Positions 1 through 7,578 of a stretch of 46,369 bases of DNA are shown piece by piece. Below the pieces are notes generated by a model. It made no database searches. It saw nothing but the letters and a program-made list of their open reading frames with translations, and was not told where the DNA came from. Source of the DNA: Alistipes sp. (lineage in GTDB: Bacteria; Bacteroidota; Bacteroidia; Bacteroidales; Rikenellaceae). The position numbers and the translations under genes are program-made. Numbering within the stretch: the first letter of the stretch is position 1; each line of letters starts with the position of its first letter. The stretch is from contig JAFLRT010000006.1 in NCBI GenBank assembly GCA_022511295.1, positions 1-46,369 on the forward strand, in the 5' to 3' direction.

Positions 1-28
1 CTCCGTCATCGTCCATAAGCGCTGCGGC

Positions 29-295
29 TTATTTGACGTTCTTCTTATCGTAGCGTTTTGCGTAACGGCTCATAAACTTATCCACACGGCCGGCGGTGTC
101 CACCAACTTCATCTTACCGGTATAGAACGGGTGCGATGTGTTGGAGATTTCCATCTTGTACACGGGATAGGTTTCGCCGTCTACCTCGATGGTCTCTTTT
201 GTCGTAACGGCGGACCTGCACAAAAACACGTGGTCATTCGACATATCTTTGAATGCCACCAAACGATAATTTTCCGGATGAATTCCCTGTTTCAT
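29..295 (-). CDS. rpmE2: 50S ribosomal protein bL31, type B
   Basis: An 88-residue protein of the large ribosomal subunit. The opening KQGIHPENYR, the central ISNTSHPFYTGK and the later DTAGRVDKF blocks are the hallmark of bL31. The CxxC zinc pairs of type A bL31 are absent, so this is the zinc-independent type B form. It lies 275 bp downstream of rplS on the same strand. No clear Bacteroidetes -7 box was found directly upstream, so it may be read through from rplS or use an unrecognised promoter. Full length, with the stop codon close to the window edge. Confidence 0.97.
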   Translation of the reverse strand: MKQGIHPENYRLVAFKDMSNDHVFLCRSAVTTKETIEVDGETYPVYKMEISNTSHPFYTGKMKLVDTAGRVDKFMSRYAKRYDKKNVK

Positions 296-370
296 TTCCT
301 TGAATTTTTTAGACCCTCAATAAGGGCATCGTTTTGTTTTGTTTGTTAATTTTTTTCGCGGGGAATCAAT

Positions 371-402
371 CGTATAATTATAATATCGTACAATTATAAT
401 AT
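371..402. repeat. 16-bp tandem duplication upstream of rpmE2
   Basis: Two adjacent 16-bp units, CGTATAATTATAATAT and CGTACAATTATAATAT, differ at one base. They lie in the AT-rich leader 76-107 bp upstream of the rpmE2 start. They may affect promoter or leader structure; no function can be assigned. Confidence 0.85.
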
Positions 403-417
403 GTATCCCCTCCCTGT

Positions 418-565
418 TCGGTTTCGGAATAGGACTTTTATCATCTTCTCCCTCGTCAATTTCGGAACAGCGCTTTAACGCCTCTCCACTTGTCAATTTC
501 GGAACAGTGCTTTAACGCCCCTCCACTTGTCGATTCCGGAATAGAATTTTTATGCCCCTCCGAGG
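418..565. repeat. Four degenerate 37-bp tandem repeats between rplS and rpmE2
   Basis: Units start at 418, 455, 492 and 529. The two middle copies (455-491 and 492-528) are nearly identical and carry TTTCGGAACAG(C/T)GCTTTAACG; the outer copies have diverged. The array begins just after the rplS stop codon, so it would be transcribed as the rplS 3' end or the rpmE2 leader. There are no unique spacers, so it is not a CRISPR array. Confidence 0.85.
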
Positions 566-570
566 TGTGG

Positions 571-951
571 TTACTCTGCTTTTGCAGCCGTCATTCGCTT
601 CTCCTTGATGCGAGCCTTCTTACCTGTCAGATTGCGCAGGTAGTAGATGCGCGCACGGCGAACAACACCGATTTTGTTAACCTCGATTTTGTCGATGTGA
701 GGCGAATAGAGCGGGAAAATACGCTCAACACCCACGCCGTTCGAGATTTTGCGAATCGTGAACATCTTGGTCTTGCCCGAACCCTTAATCTGGATAACTA
801 CGCCGCGAAAACTCTGCAAACGCTCTTTGTTACCCTCGACGATGCGGTATGTTACGGTGATGGTATCACCGGCCTTGAACGAAGGCACATCCGCCTCGCC
901 TTTGGCCCACATCTGCTCGTTCACGAACTTGATAATCGAATCTTTGTTCAT
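571..951 (-). CDS. rplS: 50S ribosomal protein bL19
   Basis: A 126-residue ribosomal protein at the 30S-50S interface. Recognised from the [20 protein letters not shown] region, the QSFRGVVI strand and the [12 protein letters not shown]-terminal segment, all typical of bL19. The length is normal, with a short Lys/Ala-rich C-terminal tail. A well-formed Bacteroidetes promoter lies about 190 bp upstream of the start, leaving a long untranslated leader. The gene is followed by 37-bp tandem repeats and then rpmE2 on the same strand. Confidence 0.97.
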   Translation of the reverse strand: MNKDSIIKFVNEQMWAKGEADVPSFKAGDTITVTYRIVEGNKERLQSFRGVVIQIKGSGKTKMFTIRKISNGVGVERIFPLYSPHIDKIEVNKIGVVRRARIYYLRNLTGKKARIKEKRMTAAKAE

Positions 952-1175
952 TTCGTTGCAACTTTATGCGTTAAACCGCTCAACATTATCGCTGTATATC
1001 GGCTACCATGCGTACCCACTGTTCCGCAATCCCGTGCGAGCATAAGTCCAATAATCAAGAACACTACCAATATTACCTGAAACACAGAACTTTATGCCGC
1101 ACAACCGCCTCAGTACCCATTATAAGAGGTTGATACGGGACGACAAAGATAGAGTAAAAATTTTTTATGAGCAAA
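952..1175 (-). promoter_or_regulatory. rplS promoter and long leader
   Basis: On the minus strand the -7 box TATCTTTG (plus-strand CAAAGATA at 1144-1151) and the -33 box TTTG (CAAA at 1172-1175) are separated by exactly 20 bp, matching the primary-sigma consensus of Bacteroidetes. Transcription should start near 1138, giving a leader of roughly 185 nt before rplS. Long leaders before ribosomal protein genes often carry autoregulatory RNA structures, and bL19 leaders have been proposed in this phylum. I could not draw a convincing fold by eye. Confidence 0.6.
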
Positions 1176-1235
1176 TTTTTCGATGACAAGAAGTTGTTTC
1201 GGGATGTTTTATCTTCTCCCTTACAGCATTTTCGG

Positions 1236-1799
1236 CTACTTGCCTTGCGCCTCCTCTTTGAAAAGGTCGATTTCGCCGGTTTCGACCTTGCGGTACATCT
1301 GCGCCAACTCGGCTATCACAGGCGATATATACTCTATGGTATCGCTCACCGCCGACTTATCGCCCTGGCCCTTGATACGATAGAGCATCGTCGCATAGAG
1401 CGCTCTGAAACACAACTCGGTATCGCTCGCAGCCTCGTCCAAAAGTCCGCGCAGCGCGGGAAGCAGCGGCTCGAGACGCGAAAAGGTCGTGCGGTAGTGT
1501 TCGCCTGCGGGCAACTGAAGCAGCTGAAGGTGCAGGTCGTGCAGGTCGGCTATAAGGTGGAGCGTATGGTTCAGGTGTCCCTTCTCCTCCTTACCCTCCT
1601 CGCGCAGAAGATTGACGATATCCATATACCACAGAAAGCAGGTCTGTTTCTGCTCCTCGTCCATCTGTTGCGGAGCGACGAGCTGCGACCACACTGCCTC
1701 GGGACTAAACTGCAATGCACGCAGCAAATCCTCTATCTGCCAAAGGTAAAGTATATATTCGGCGATATTCTCGCGACGCTTGGAAAGGGCTATATTCAT
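1236..1799 (-). CDS. DUF4924 family protein
   Basis: A 187-residue, mostly alpha-helical soluble protein with no signal peptide or membrane segment. The opening (ALSKRRENIAEYILYLWQIEDLLRA) and the acidic/Leu-rich body resemble the Bacteroidales-restricted DUF4924 family, whose function is unknown. It lies 60 bp downstream of tdk on the same strand and is probably cotranscribed with it. No catalytic motif is visible. Family assignment is from memory of the pattern. Confidence 0.75.
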   Translation of the reverse strand: MNIALSKRRENIAEYILYLWQIEDLLRALQFSPEAVWSQLVAPQQMDEEQKQTCFLWYMDIVNLLREEGKEEKGHLNHTLHLIADLHDLHLQLLQLPAGEHYRTTFSRLEPLLPALRGLLDEAASDTELCFRALYATMLYRIKGQGDKSAVSDTIEYISPVIAELAQMYRKVETGEIDLFKEEAQGK

Positions 1800-1859
1800 A
1801 TCTTACAAAACTATTATTACACGTATTACACGCGATTTACCGCTCCCGCGCAGGTTTGT

Positions 1860-2429
1860 TTACTGCTCTCGCGTAAGTTCGGTGAAGCAGTGGCGGCAGA
1901 CAGGCTCGTAGGTATCTTTTTCGCCCAGCATAACCAACTTGTCATCCGTCGTCAGACGGTGCGAATGGTTCGCCAGATTACCGCAACGGACACAGATAGC
2001 GTGTACCTTGTCCACATACTCCGCCGTAGCCATCAGAGCCGGCATGGGACCGAAGGGCTTGCCCGTGAAATCCATATCCAGACCGGCCACGATAACCCTC
2101 ACACCGCTGTCGGCCAGCGTGCGGCACACCTCGACGATACTGTCATCGAAGAACTGCGCCTCGTCTATGCCCACGACATCCACTCCCGATGCCAACAGCA
2201 ATATATTCTGCGGCGAATCCACCGGCGTGGAGTGAATGGCATTCGAATCGTGCGACACGACCTCCTCCTCGGAGTATCGCGTATCGATACACGGCTTGAA
2301 AATCTCCACTTTAAGATTGGCAAACTGCGCCCTCTTCATACGGCGGATAAGTTCCTCTGTCTTGCCCGAAAACATCGAGCCGCAGACAACCTCAATCCAC
2401 CCCTTCCTGCTTACATTCTCCAAAAACAT
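1860..2429 (-). CDS. tdk: Thymidine kinase (type II)
   Basis: A 189-residue enzyme that phosphorylates thymidine to dTMP with ATP in the pyrimidine salvage pathway. Visible features are the Walker A loop GSMFSGKTE near residues 17-25, the Walker B-like [10 protein letters not shown] with the catalytic Glu, the nucleoside-lid region GLDMDF, and two zinc-binding pairs, CVRC and CRHC, near the C-terminus. The length is standard for the tetrameric type II family. The 32 bp directly before the start codon are tandemly duplicated. The DUF4924 gene follows. Confidence 0.97.
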   Translation of the reverse strand: MFLENVSRKGWIEVVCGSMFSGKTEELIRRMKRAQFANLKVEIFKPCIDTRYSEEEVVSHDSNAIHSTPVDSPQNILLLASGVDVVGIDEAQFFDDSIVEVCRTLADSGVRVIVAGLDMDFTGKPFGPMPALMATAEYVDKVHAICVRCGNLANHSHRLTTDDKLVMLGEKDTYEPVCRHCFTELTREQ

Positions 2430-2493
2430 CTTTATGTATTTACTTTATCGTCCCTAAAATACTTTATGCATTTACTTTATCGTCCCTAAAATA
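2430..2493. repeat. 32-bp tandem duplication abutting the tdk start codon
   Basis: Copies at 2430-2461 and 2462-2493 differ at one base (GTATTT versus GCATTT) within a shared TTTACTTTATCGTCCCTAAA core. The first copy touches the tdk start codon, so the whole translation initiation region of tdk is present twice. Possibly a recent slippage duplication. Confidence 0.9.
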
Positions 2494-2531
2494 CTTACAA
2501 TACTCCGGGCATCCCGACCCTATGGCTAAAT

Positions 2532-3842
2532 TTACTCCTCTTTTCTGATAATTTTAGCCCCTATGGCATTCAGACGACCGTCGATATTGCTGTAACCCCG
2601 GTCTATCTGCTCCACATTCTGTATCACGCTCGTACCCTCGGCGCTCATGGCGGCGATAAGCAGCGCCACACCCGCACGTATATCGGGCGAGGACATACGA
2701 GTACCCCTCAGACGTATGCGGTTATCGTGTCCTATGACCGTAGCACGGTGAGGGTCGCACAATATTATCTGCGCACCCATATCTATCAACTTGTCCACAA
2801 AGAAGAGTCGGCTTTCAAACATCTTCTGATGGATAAGCACCGAACCTCGAGCCTGCGTCGCCACCACGAGGAATATCGACAACAGGTCGGGCGTAAGTCC
2901 GGGCCATGGAGCATCGGCAATATTCATTATCGAGCCGTCCATAAAACTCTCGATGCCGTAATGCTCCTGACAGGGTATATATATATCATCACCGCGCTGT
3001 TCGATATATATACCCATACGTCTGAACTGGTCGGGGATGATACCCAACTTGTCATACGCCACATTGCGCACGGTTATCTCGGAGCGCGTCATGGCGGCCA
3101 TACCTATAAAACTGCCTACCTCAATCATATCCGGCAGCATGGTATGCTCGGTACCTCCGAGAGCCTCCACGCCGTCTATCGTAAGGAGGTTGGATGCTAT
3201 GCCGGATATCTTTGCACCCATACGGTTGAGCATAAGGCAGAGTTGCTGTATATACGGCTCGCATGCGGCATTGTAGATTGTGGTGCGTCCGTGAGCCATC
3301 ACGGCCGCCATAATGATGTTTGCCGTACCTGTAACCGAAGCCTCGTCGAGAAGCATATAGCAACCCTCGAGCCTGTCGGCACGCACCGAGAATACACTCT
3401 CATCGCTGTCGAAGTCGAAACGTGCGCCCAACTTGCTGAAACCTATAAAATGCGTATCCAGACGCCGACGACCTATCTTGTCTCCTCCGGGTTTAGGCAT
3501 ACAACCCACGCCGAAGCGCGCCAGCATAGGGCCTACAGTCATCACCGAGCCGCGAAGACGACGACAGCGAGCCGCGAAATCGCTCGTATACATATAGTCG
3601 AGATTGACGTTTCGTGCACAGAAGGCGTATGAGTTTTCGGACAGTTCCTCGACCTCCACGCCCATAGCTGCGAGCAGCTCGATAAGCTGCATGACATCGA
3701 GTATACGCGGTACGTTATGCACCACGACCCTTTCGGGAGTCAGCAGTGTCGCGCACAATATCTGAAGGGCCTCGTTCTTGGCGCCCTGCGGTGTGATATC
3801 ACCGTGCAGCCGGTGTCCGCCCTCGACTATAAATTCCGCCAT
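2532..3842 (-). CDS. murA: UDP-N-acetylglucosamine 1-carboxyvinyltransferase, Asp-type
   Basis: A 436-residue cytoplasmic enzyme that transfers enolpyruvate from PEP to UDP-GlcNAc, the first committed step of peptidoglycan synthesis. The N-terminal GGHRLHGDI and QGAKNEAL (substrate-binding Lys/Asn), the PGG loop and the C-terminal RGYSNIDGRL fit the EPT family. At residue 121 the loop reads PGGDKIGRR, where E. coli MurA has PGGCAIG with catalytic Cys115; Asp therefore replaces the Cys that fosfomycin alkylates. Asp forms are known to be active but fosfomycin-insensitive in Mycobacterium and Chlamydia. Preceded by its own consensus promoter. Confidence 0.96.
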   Translation of the reverse strand: MAEFIVEGGHRLHGDITPQGAKNEALQILCATLLTPERVVVHNVPRILDVMQLIELLAAMGVEVEELSENSYAFCARNVNLDYMYTSDFAARCRRLRGSVMTVGPMLARFGVGCMPKPGGDKIGRRRLDTHFIGFSKLGARFDFDSDESVFSVRADRLEGCYMLLDEASVTGTANIIMAAVMAHGRTTIYNAACEPYIQQLCLMLNRMGAKISGIASNLLTIDGVEALGGTEHTMLPDMIEVGSFIGMAAMTRSEITVRNVAYDKLGIIPDQFRRMGIYIEQRGDDIYIPCQEHYGIESFMDGSIMNIADAPWPGLTPDLLSIFLVVATQARGSVLIHQKMFESRLFFVDKLIDMGAQIILCDPHRATVIGHDNRIRLRGTRMSSPDIRAGVALLIAAMSAEGTSVIQNVEQIDRGYSNIDGRLNAIGAKIIRKEE

Positions 3843-3900
3843 AGCATCTGTTATTTCGGTTTGTCAAACCACTTTTGTGTGGTGTATAATCTACAATCTT

Positions 3901-3932
3901 CAAAAGTACACATAAAAATACTAACACCCAAA
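3901..3932 (-). promoter_or_regulatory. murA promoter
   Basis: Minus-strand -7 box TACTTTTG (plus CAAAAGTA, 3901-3908) and -33 box TTTG (plus CAAA, 3929-3932) are separated by 20 bp, the Bacteroidetes consensus layout. The predicted leader of about 50 nt contains two small palindromes, GGTTTG-tc-AAACC and ACCAC-ttttgt-GTGGT, at 3857-3882. Confidence 0.6.
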
Positions 3933-3993
3933 TTTTTCGCTCTCTATTTTAGAAACACTGTACAACCAACAACTGTTTTTAATATCTTTTTTA

Positions 3994-4001
3994 TATCTTT
4001 G
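3994..4001 (+). promoter_or_regulatory. -7 box for the ABC transporter operon
   Basis: TATCTTTG matches TAnnTTTG. A T-rich stretch (TGTTTTT, 3974-3980) lies upstream in place of a clear -33 TTTG. A transcription start near 4008 would leave only a dozen bases before the ATG at 4021, which favours that start over an in-frame ATG at 4009. Confidence 0.5.
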
Positions 4002-4020
4002 CCATGTAATGGTGAATGAT

Positions 4021-4965
4021 ATGAATATACTCCGGGTTGAGAATGTATCCAAGAGTTTCGTCGCGCACAAGGCTCTCGACAATGTGTCGCTGGAGGTGCC
4101 GCGAGGCTCCGTATACGGGCTTCTGGGACCTAATGGCGCGGGCAAGACAACACTCCTGCGCATAATAAACCGCATCACGGCGCCCGATACGGGGCGTGTG
4201 TTATTCGACGGGCATGAGATGCTGCCTTCCGATGTCTTCAAGATAGGCTACCTGCCCGAAGAGAGAGGTCTGTATCGCAAGATGAAAGTGGGTGAGCAGG
4301 CTATATTCTTTGCGCGTCTGCGGGGTCTGTCGCGCGCCGAGGCTGTGCAGCGGCTCAAAACGTGGTTCAGACGTTTCGGTATCGAGTCGTGGTGGAACCG
4401 CAAGGTGGAAGACCTCTCCAAAGGCATGGCCCAGAAAGTGCAGTTTATAGTAACGGTACTGCATGAACCTCAGTTGCTTATCTTCGACGAGCCGTTCTCG
4501 GGTTTCGACCCCGTGAATGCCGACCTGCTCAAAAGCGAGATACTGTCTCTGCGCGACAAGGGCGCTACGGTAATCTTCTCGACGCACAATATGTCGAGTG
4601 TCGAGCAGATATGCGACCATATAACGCTTATAGACCGCTCGCACAATGTTCTCTCGGGCAGTGTTGATGAGGTGCGCCGGCGTCATGGCGACAACCATTT
4701 CCGTATAGAGTATATAGGCGACGGCGACCCTCTGGGCAGGGTTCCGCTCTCGCTCTGCACCGTCATCGAGCGCGGCTCACTGTCGCCTGAACGCCACACG
4801 ATGAAGATACGCATACCCGACAAACGCGATATAAAAACCATAATCGCCGCCGTGAACGAGGCTGTCGAACTGCGCTCATTCGAGGAGACGATTCCTGCAA
4901 TGAATGATATTTTCCTGCTCTACACGCGCGGCGGAGCCGGAAGCGAAATGCTGCGAACAGAGTAA
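4021..4965 (+). CDS. ABC transporter ATP-binding protein (NatA/DUF4162-type)
   Basis: A 314-residue ATPase that should power the membrane partner encoded next. Walker A is LGPNGAGKTT, the Q-loop region is YLPEERGLY, the signature is LSKGMAQK, Walker B is LLIFDEPFSGFDP, and the switch His is in STHNMSS. After residue ~215 a C-terminal extension of ~100 residues resembles the DUF4162 tail of NatA-type exporters. The start is taken at 4021 because the -7 box lies too close to the alternative ATG at 4009. The permease follows after 19 bp. Sodium or drug/lipid export are possible; the substrate is not readable from sequence. Confidence 0.93.
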   Translation: MNILRVENVSKSFVAHKALDNVSLEVPRGSVYGLLGPNGAGKTTLLRIINRITAPDTGRVLFDGHEMLPSDVFKIGYLPEERGLYRKMKVGEQAIFFARLRGLSRAEAVQRLKTWFRRFGIESWWNRKVEDLSKGMAQKVQFIVTVLHEPQLLIFDEPFSGFDPVNADLLKSEILSLRDKGATVIFSTHNMSSVEQICDHITLIDRSHNVLSGSVDEVRRRHGDNHFRIEYIGDGDPLGRVPLSLCTVIERGSLSPERHTMKIRIPDKRDIKTIIAAVNEAVELRSFEETIPAMNDIFLLYTRGGAGSEMLRTE

Positions 4966-4984
4966 AACAACAAGCAAAGAGAAT

Positions 4985-6256
4985 ATGAGTCAGACTTTTA
5001 TCATAATGGGGCGGGAGTATAGCGAGCGTGTGCGTAAAAAGTCGTTTATCATAACCACGCTGCTCATGCCGCTCATCGTCATAGCACTTATGGCCGCTCC
5101 TACGCTGATAATGCTCTATGCGGGCGGCGGTACGCGCTCGGTTGTGGTGGTGGACGACAGCGGCGTCGTGGGGGATAACCTGCGCGACTGCGATGAGGCC
5201 GCGTTTACGGTAGTGCCGCACTCGCTCGAGACGGCACGCAAAGAGTACACCGATACCTTCGGCATACTCTATATAGGTGCCGATGCCGTTGAAAACCCGA
5301 ACAACATAAGACTTTACGTAAACGGCAATTCGGGTGCGGGCGTGGAGATGGCCATAACGAAGCAGATAGAGGAGGCTTTAGAGGCGTATAAACTCGATAC
5401 GCAGTACGGTATCCGCGACCTGAAATCCAAACTCGACAGCGTCAAGACCTCTGTTGCGCTTGACGTCCGCGACAACGACCCCTCCAAAGAGGAATCGGCG
5501 CGCTCATCATCATCCATAGCCGCTGCCGGCATGGGATTCGTTCTCGGTATGATACTCTATATGTTCCTGCTTGTATATGGAGCGATGGTTATGCAGAGCA
5601 TCATCGAGGAGAAGAGTACGCGCATCCTCGAGATGATGATATCGACCGTGCGGCCGTTTGAACTTATGCTCGGCAAGATTGCCGGCATAGCCTGCGTGGC
5701 GGCAACGCAGATACTTATCTGGGGAGTTTTAGTTGTCGGCGCAAGTACGATGCTACTCCCGTCGCTTGGCGGTGCTGCGGCTGCGGCAGGCGATGGAGAG
5801 GGCGTTATGCAGGCACTGTCATCATTTGCCGATACGGGATATATGGTCTCGATATTCGTATGGATGCTGCTTTTTGCCGTCGGCGGATATCTGCTGTACT
5901 CATCTATGTTTGCCGCCGTAGGCGCCAGCGTCGATTCAGCACAGGATGCACAGCAACTTCAGTCGATTATTATGGTGCCTATCATAGTCTCGATACTGGT
6001 TCTTATGGCTGCCGTGAACGACCCCTCGTCGGGTATCGCCGTATGGTGTTCATATATACCCTTCACCTCGCCTGTGGTGATGATGGCGCGTATACCGTCG
6101 GGTGTGCCGGTATGGGAGATTGCGGTCTCGTTCGCCATTCTGTGCATTACGTTTACCTTTATGGTGTGGCTTGCCGCAAGGATATACCGTGTGGGAATAC
6201 TTATGCACGGCAAAAAACCGTCGCTGAAAGAGATGTGGCGCTGGTTGAGGTATTAG
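4985..6256 (+). CDS. ABC-2 family transporter permease (NatB-like)
   Basis: A 423-residue inner-membrane protein. One N-terminal membrane helix (residues ~20-45, rich in IITTLLMPLIVIAL) is followed by a ~140-residue extracytoplasmic domain and then a block of five to six hydrophobic helices from ~175 to ~405, the layout of ABC2_membrane_3 permeases such as NatB. IIEEKSTRILEMM, after the second helix, is the conserved coupling segment of this family. The start at 4985 (MSQTF) is preferred; an upstream in-frame ATG at 4904 would overlap the ATPase gene heavily. It forms a two-gene operon with the ATPase. Confidence 0.9.
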   Translation: MSQTFIIMGREYSERVRKKSFIITTLLMPLIVIALMAAPTLIMLYAGGGTRSVVVVDDSGVVGDNLRDCDEAAFTVVPHSLETARKEYTDTFGILYIGADAVENPNNIRLYVNGNSGAGVEMAITKQIEEALEAYKLDTQYGIRDLKSKLDSVKTSVALDVRDNDPSKEESARSSSSIAAAGMGFVLGMILYMFLLVYGAMVMQSIIEEKSTRILEMMISTVRPFELMLGKIAGIACVAATQILIWGVLVVGASTMLLPSLGGAAAAAGDGEGVMQALSSFADTGYMVSIFVWMLLFAVGGYLLYSSMFAAVGASVDSAQDAQQLQSIIMVPIIVSILVLMAAVNDPSSGIAVWCSYIPFTSPVVMMARIPSGVPVWEIAVSFAILCITFTFMVWLAARIYRVGILMHGKKPSLKEMWRWLRY

Positions 6257-6313
6257 AGGTTACAATATCAAAAATGGGCGGCACGCACGTCGCTTCATGA
6301 TGTGCATAGAACC

Positions 6314-6372
6314 AAAAAGCACCTCGAAGAGGTGCTGCGCCGCCCCCGAGGGTGGCAGGGGCGGCGCAACGT
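6314..6372 (+). repeat. Dispersed double-hairpin intergenic element, copy 1
   Basis: AGCACCTC-GAA-GAGGTGCT (6318-6336) is followed directly by a GC-rich stem, GCGCCGCCCC (6337-6346) pairing with GGGGCGGCGC (6358-6367), and ends in GCAACG. The same arrangement recurs at 20572-20618 (inverted) and, shortened, at 17311-17354. It lies between the ABC permease and a terminator. Confidence 0.8.
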
Positions 6373-6407
6373 TGCGATTAAGCGATGCTTTTTGTATAAA
6401 GACAGCA

Positions 6408-6441
6408 GCGGGTTCGGCATAAAAACCGAACCCGCATTTTT
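6408..6441. terminator. Bidirectional terminator between ABC permease and galE
   Basis: GCGGGTTCGG (6408-6417) pairs perfectly with CCGAACCCGC (6426-6435) around an 8-nt A-rich loop, followed by ATTTTTAT on the plus strand. It sits between convergent genes and can end the ABC operon; on the other strand it follows galE. Confidence 0.8.
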
Positions 6442-6460
6442 ATAATGTTGCAAGTTTCTG

Positions 6461-7486
6461 TTAGATATTGCGTATATGCTTCTCCCAAGCCCATGCCGAG
6501 GCGAGGGTCTCATCGAGCGTACGCTCGGCACGCCATCCAAGTTCGGTGTTGGCGAGCGAGGTGTCGGCCCATACCGCAGGCACGTCTCCGGCACGGCGGG
6601 GCGTAACCCTGTAATTGAGTTTGAGGTTGTTCACGCGTTCGAATCCCCTTACGAGTTCAAATACCGACACTCCGTTTCCGGTGCCTATGTTGAATATCTC
6701 GTAACTCTCTTTGCAACCACCTTCTACCATACGCTTTATAGCCACGACGTGAGCCTTTGCAAGGTCCGTAACGTCGATATAGTCGCGCAGGCACGAGCCG
6801 TCGGGCGTCGGGTAGTCGTCGCCGAAGATGCTCAGACATTCGCGTATGCCGGCAGCGGTCTGCGTGATAAACGGAACGAGGTTCTGCGGCACGCCGCGCG
6901 GCAGTTCGCCTATGAGTGCCGAAGGGTGCGCTCCTATGGGGTTGAAGTAGCGCAGCGCTATACCCTGAAGGTTGTCGTATGCTTTGCAGGCATCGCGCAG
7001 GATATCCTCGCACATCTGCTTGGTATTGCCGTAGGGCGATGTCGCCGGCTTGCGCGGTGTCTGCTCGGTAACGGGCAGAGTGTCAGCCTCGCCATAGACC
7101 GTAGCCGACGACGAGAAGACTATGTTGCGGCGTCCGTAACGACGCATAAGTTCTATTACGTTCATGAACGAGAGCAGGTTGTTGCGGTAGTATTTCATGG
7201 GTTCCGCAACCGACTCGCCCACAGCCTTGAAGGCTGCGAAATGTATCACCGAGCCGAAATCGTACTGCTCAAAGAGACGGGCAAAAGCCTCGGTGTCGCA
7301 GCAGTCCACATTGACGAAGGGTATATCGCGACCCGTAATCCTGCGCACACCCTCCACCGCATTCATATCGCTGTTGGATAGGTTGTCGGCTATAACCACA
7401 TCGAATCCCGCCTCGACAAGGGCTACGGCTGTATGCGAACCTATATAACCCGCACCTCCCGAGACAAGTACACACTCCTTTTTCAT
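6461..7486 (-). CDS. galE: UDP-glucose 4-epimerase
   Basis: A 341-residue extended short-chain dehydrogenase that interconverts UDP-glucose and UDP-galactose with bound NAD. The N-terminal GGAGYIGSH binds NAD; SSSATVYG carries the catalytic Ser/Thr region; SPYGNTK is the YxxxK catalytic pair; NIGTGNGVSV and the C-terminal GWRAERTLDE are typical of GalE. The length matches the family. A minus-strand TAACTTTG box (plus 7530-7537) lies 44 bp upstream of the start. It feeds both Leloir-pathway galactose use and surface glycan synthesis; galactose would be released by the GH110 enzyme encoded 28 kb away. Confidence 0.96.
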   Translation of the reverse strand: MKKECVLVSGGAGYIGSHTAVALVEAGFDVVIADNLSNSDMNAVEGVRRITGRDIPFVNVDCCDTEAFARLFEQYDFGSVIHFAAFKAVGESVAEPMKYYRNNLLSFMNVIELMRRYGRRNIVFSSSATVYGEADTLPVTEQTPRKPATSPYGNTKQMCEDILRDACKAYDNLQGIALRYFNPIGAHPSALIGELPRGVPQNLVPFITQTAAGIRECLSIFGDDYPTPDGSCLRDYIDVTDLAKAHVVAIKRMVEGGCKESYEIFNIGTGNGVSVFELVRGFERVNNLKLNYRVTPRRAGDVPAVWADTSLANTELGWRAERTLDETLASAWAWEKHIRNI

Positions 7487-7529
7487 AGTAGTATAATTAA
7501 AAACGGTATAAAAATCTCTGTTTGAGTCG

Positions 7530-7537
7530 CAAAGTTA
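7530..7537 (-). promoter_or_regulatory. Candidate galE -7 box
   Basis: Plus-strand CAAAGTTA reads TAACTTTG on the minus strand, matching TAnnTTTG. No good -33 TTTG was seen 20 bp further upstream, so this is weaker than the rplS and murA promoters. Confidence 0.4.
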
Positions 7538-7578
7538 CTATATTTTCATAAAACCATGTTCGCTTCGCGTCGAAAAAA

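Noticed and set aside
418..565. 37-bp repeats as a CRISPR array
   Set aside because: Units are directly adjacent and degenerate, with no variable spacers.
1167..2489. A 440-codon plus-strand frame over DUF4924 and tdk
   Set aside because: Antisense shadow of two genes with clear motifs on the minus strand.
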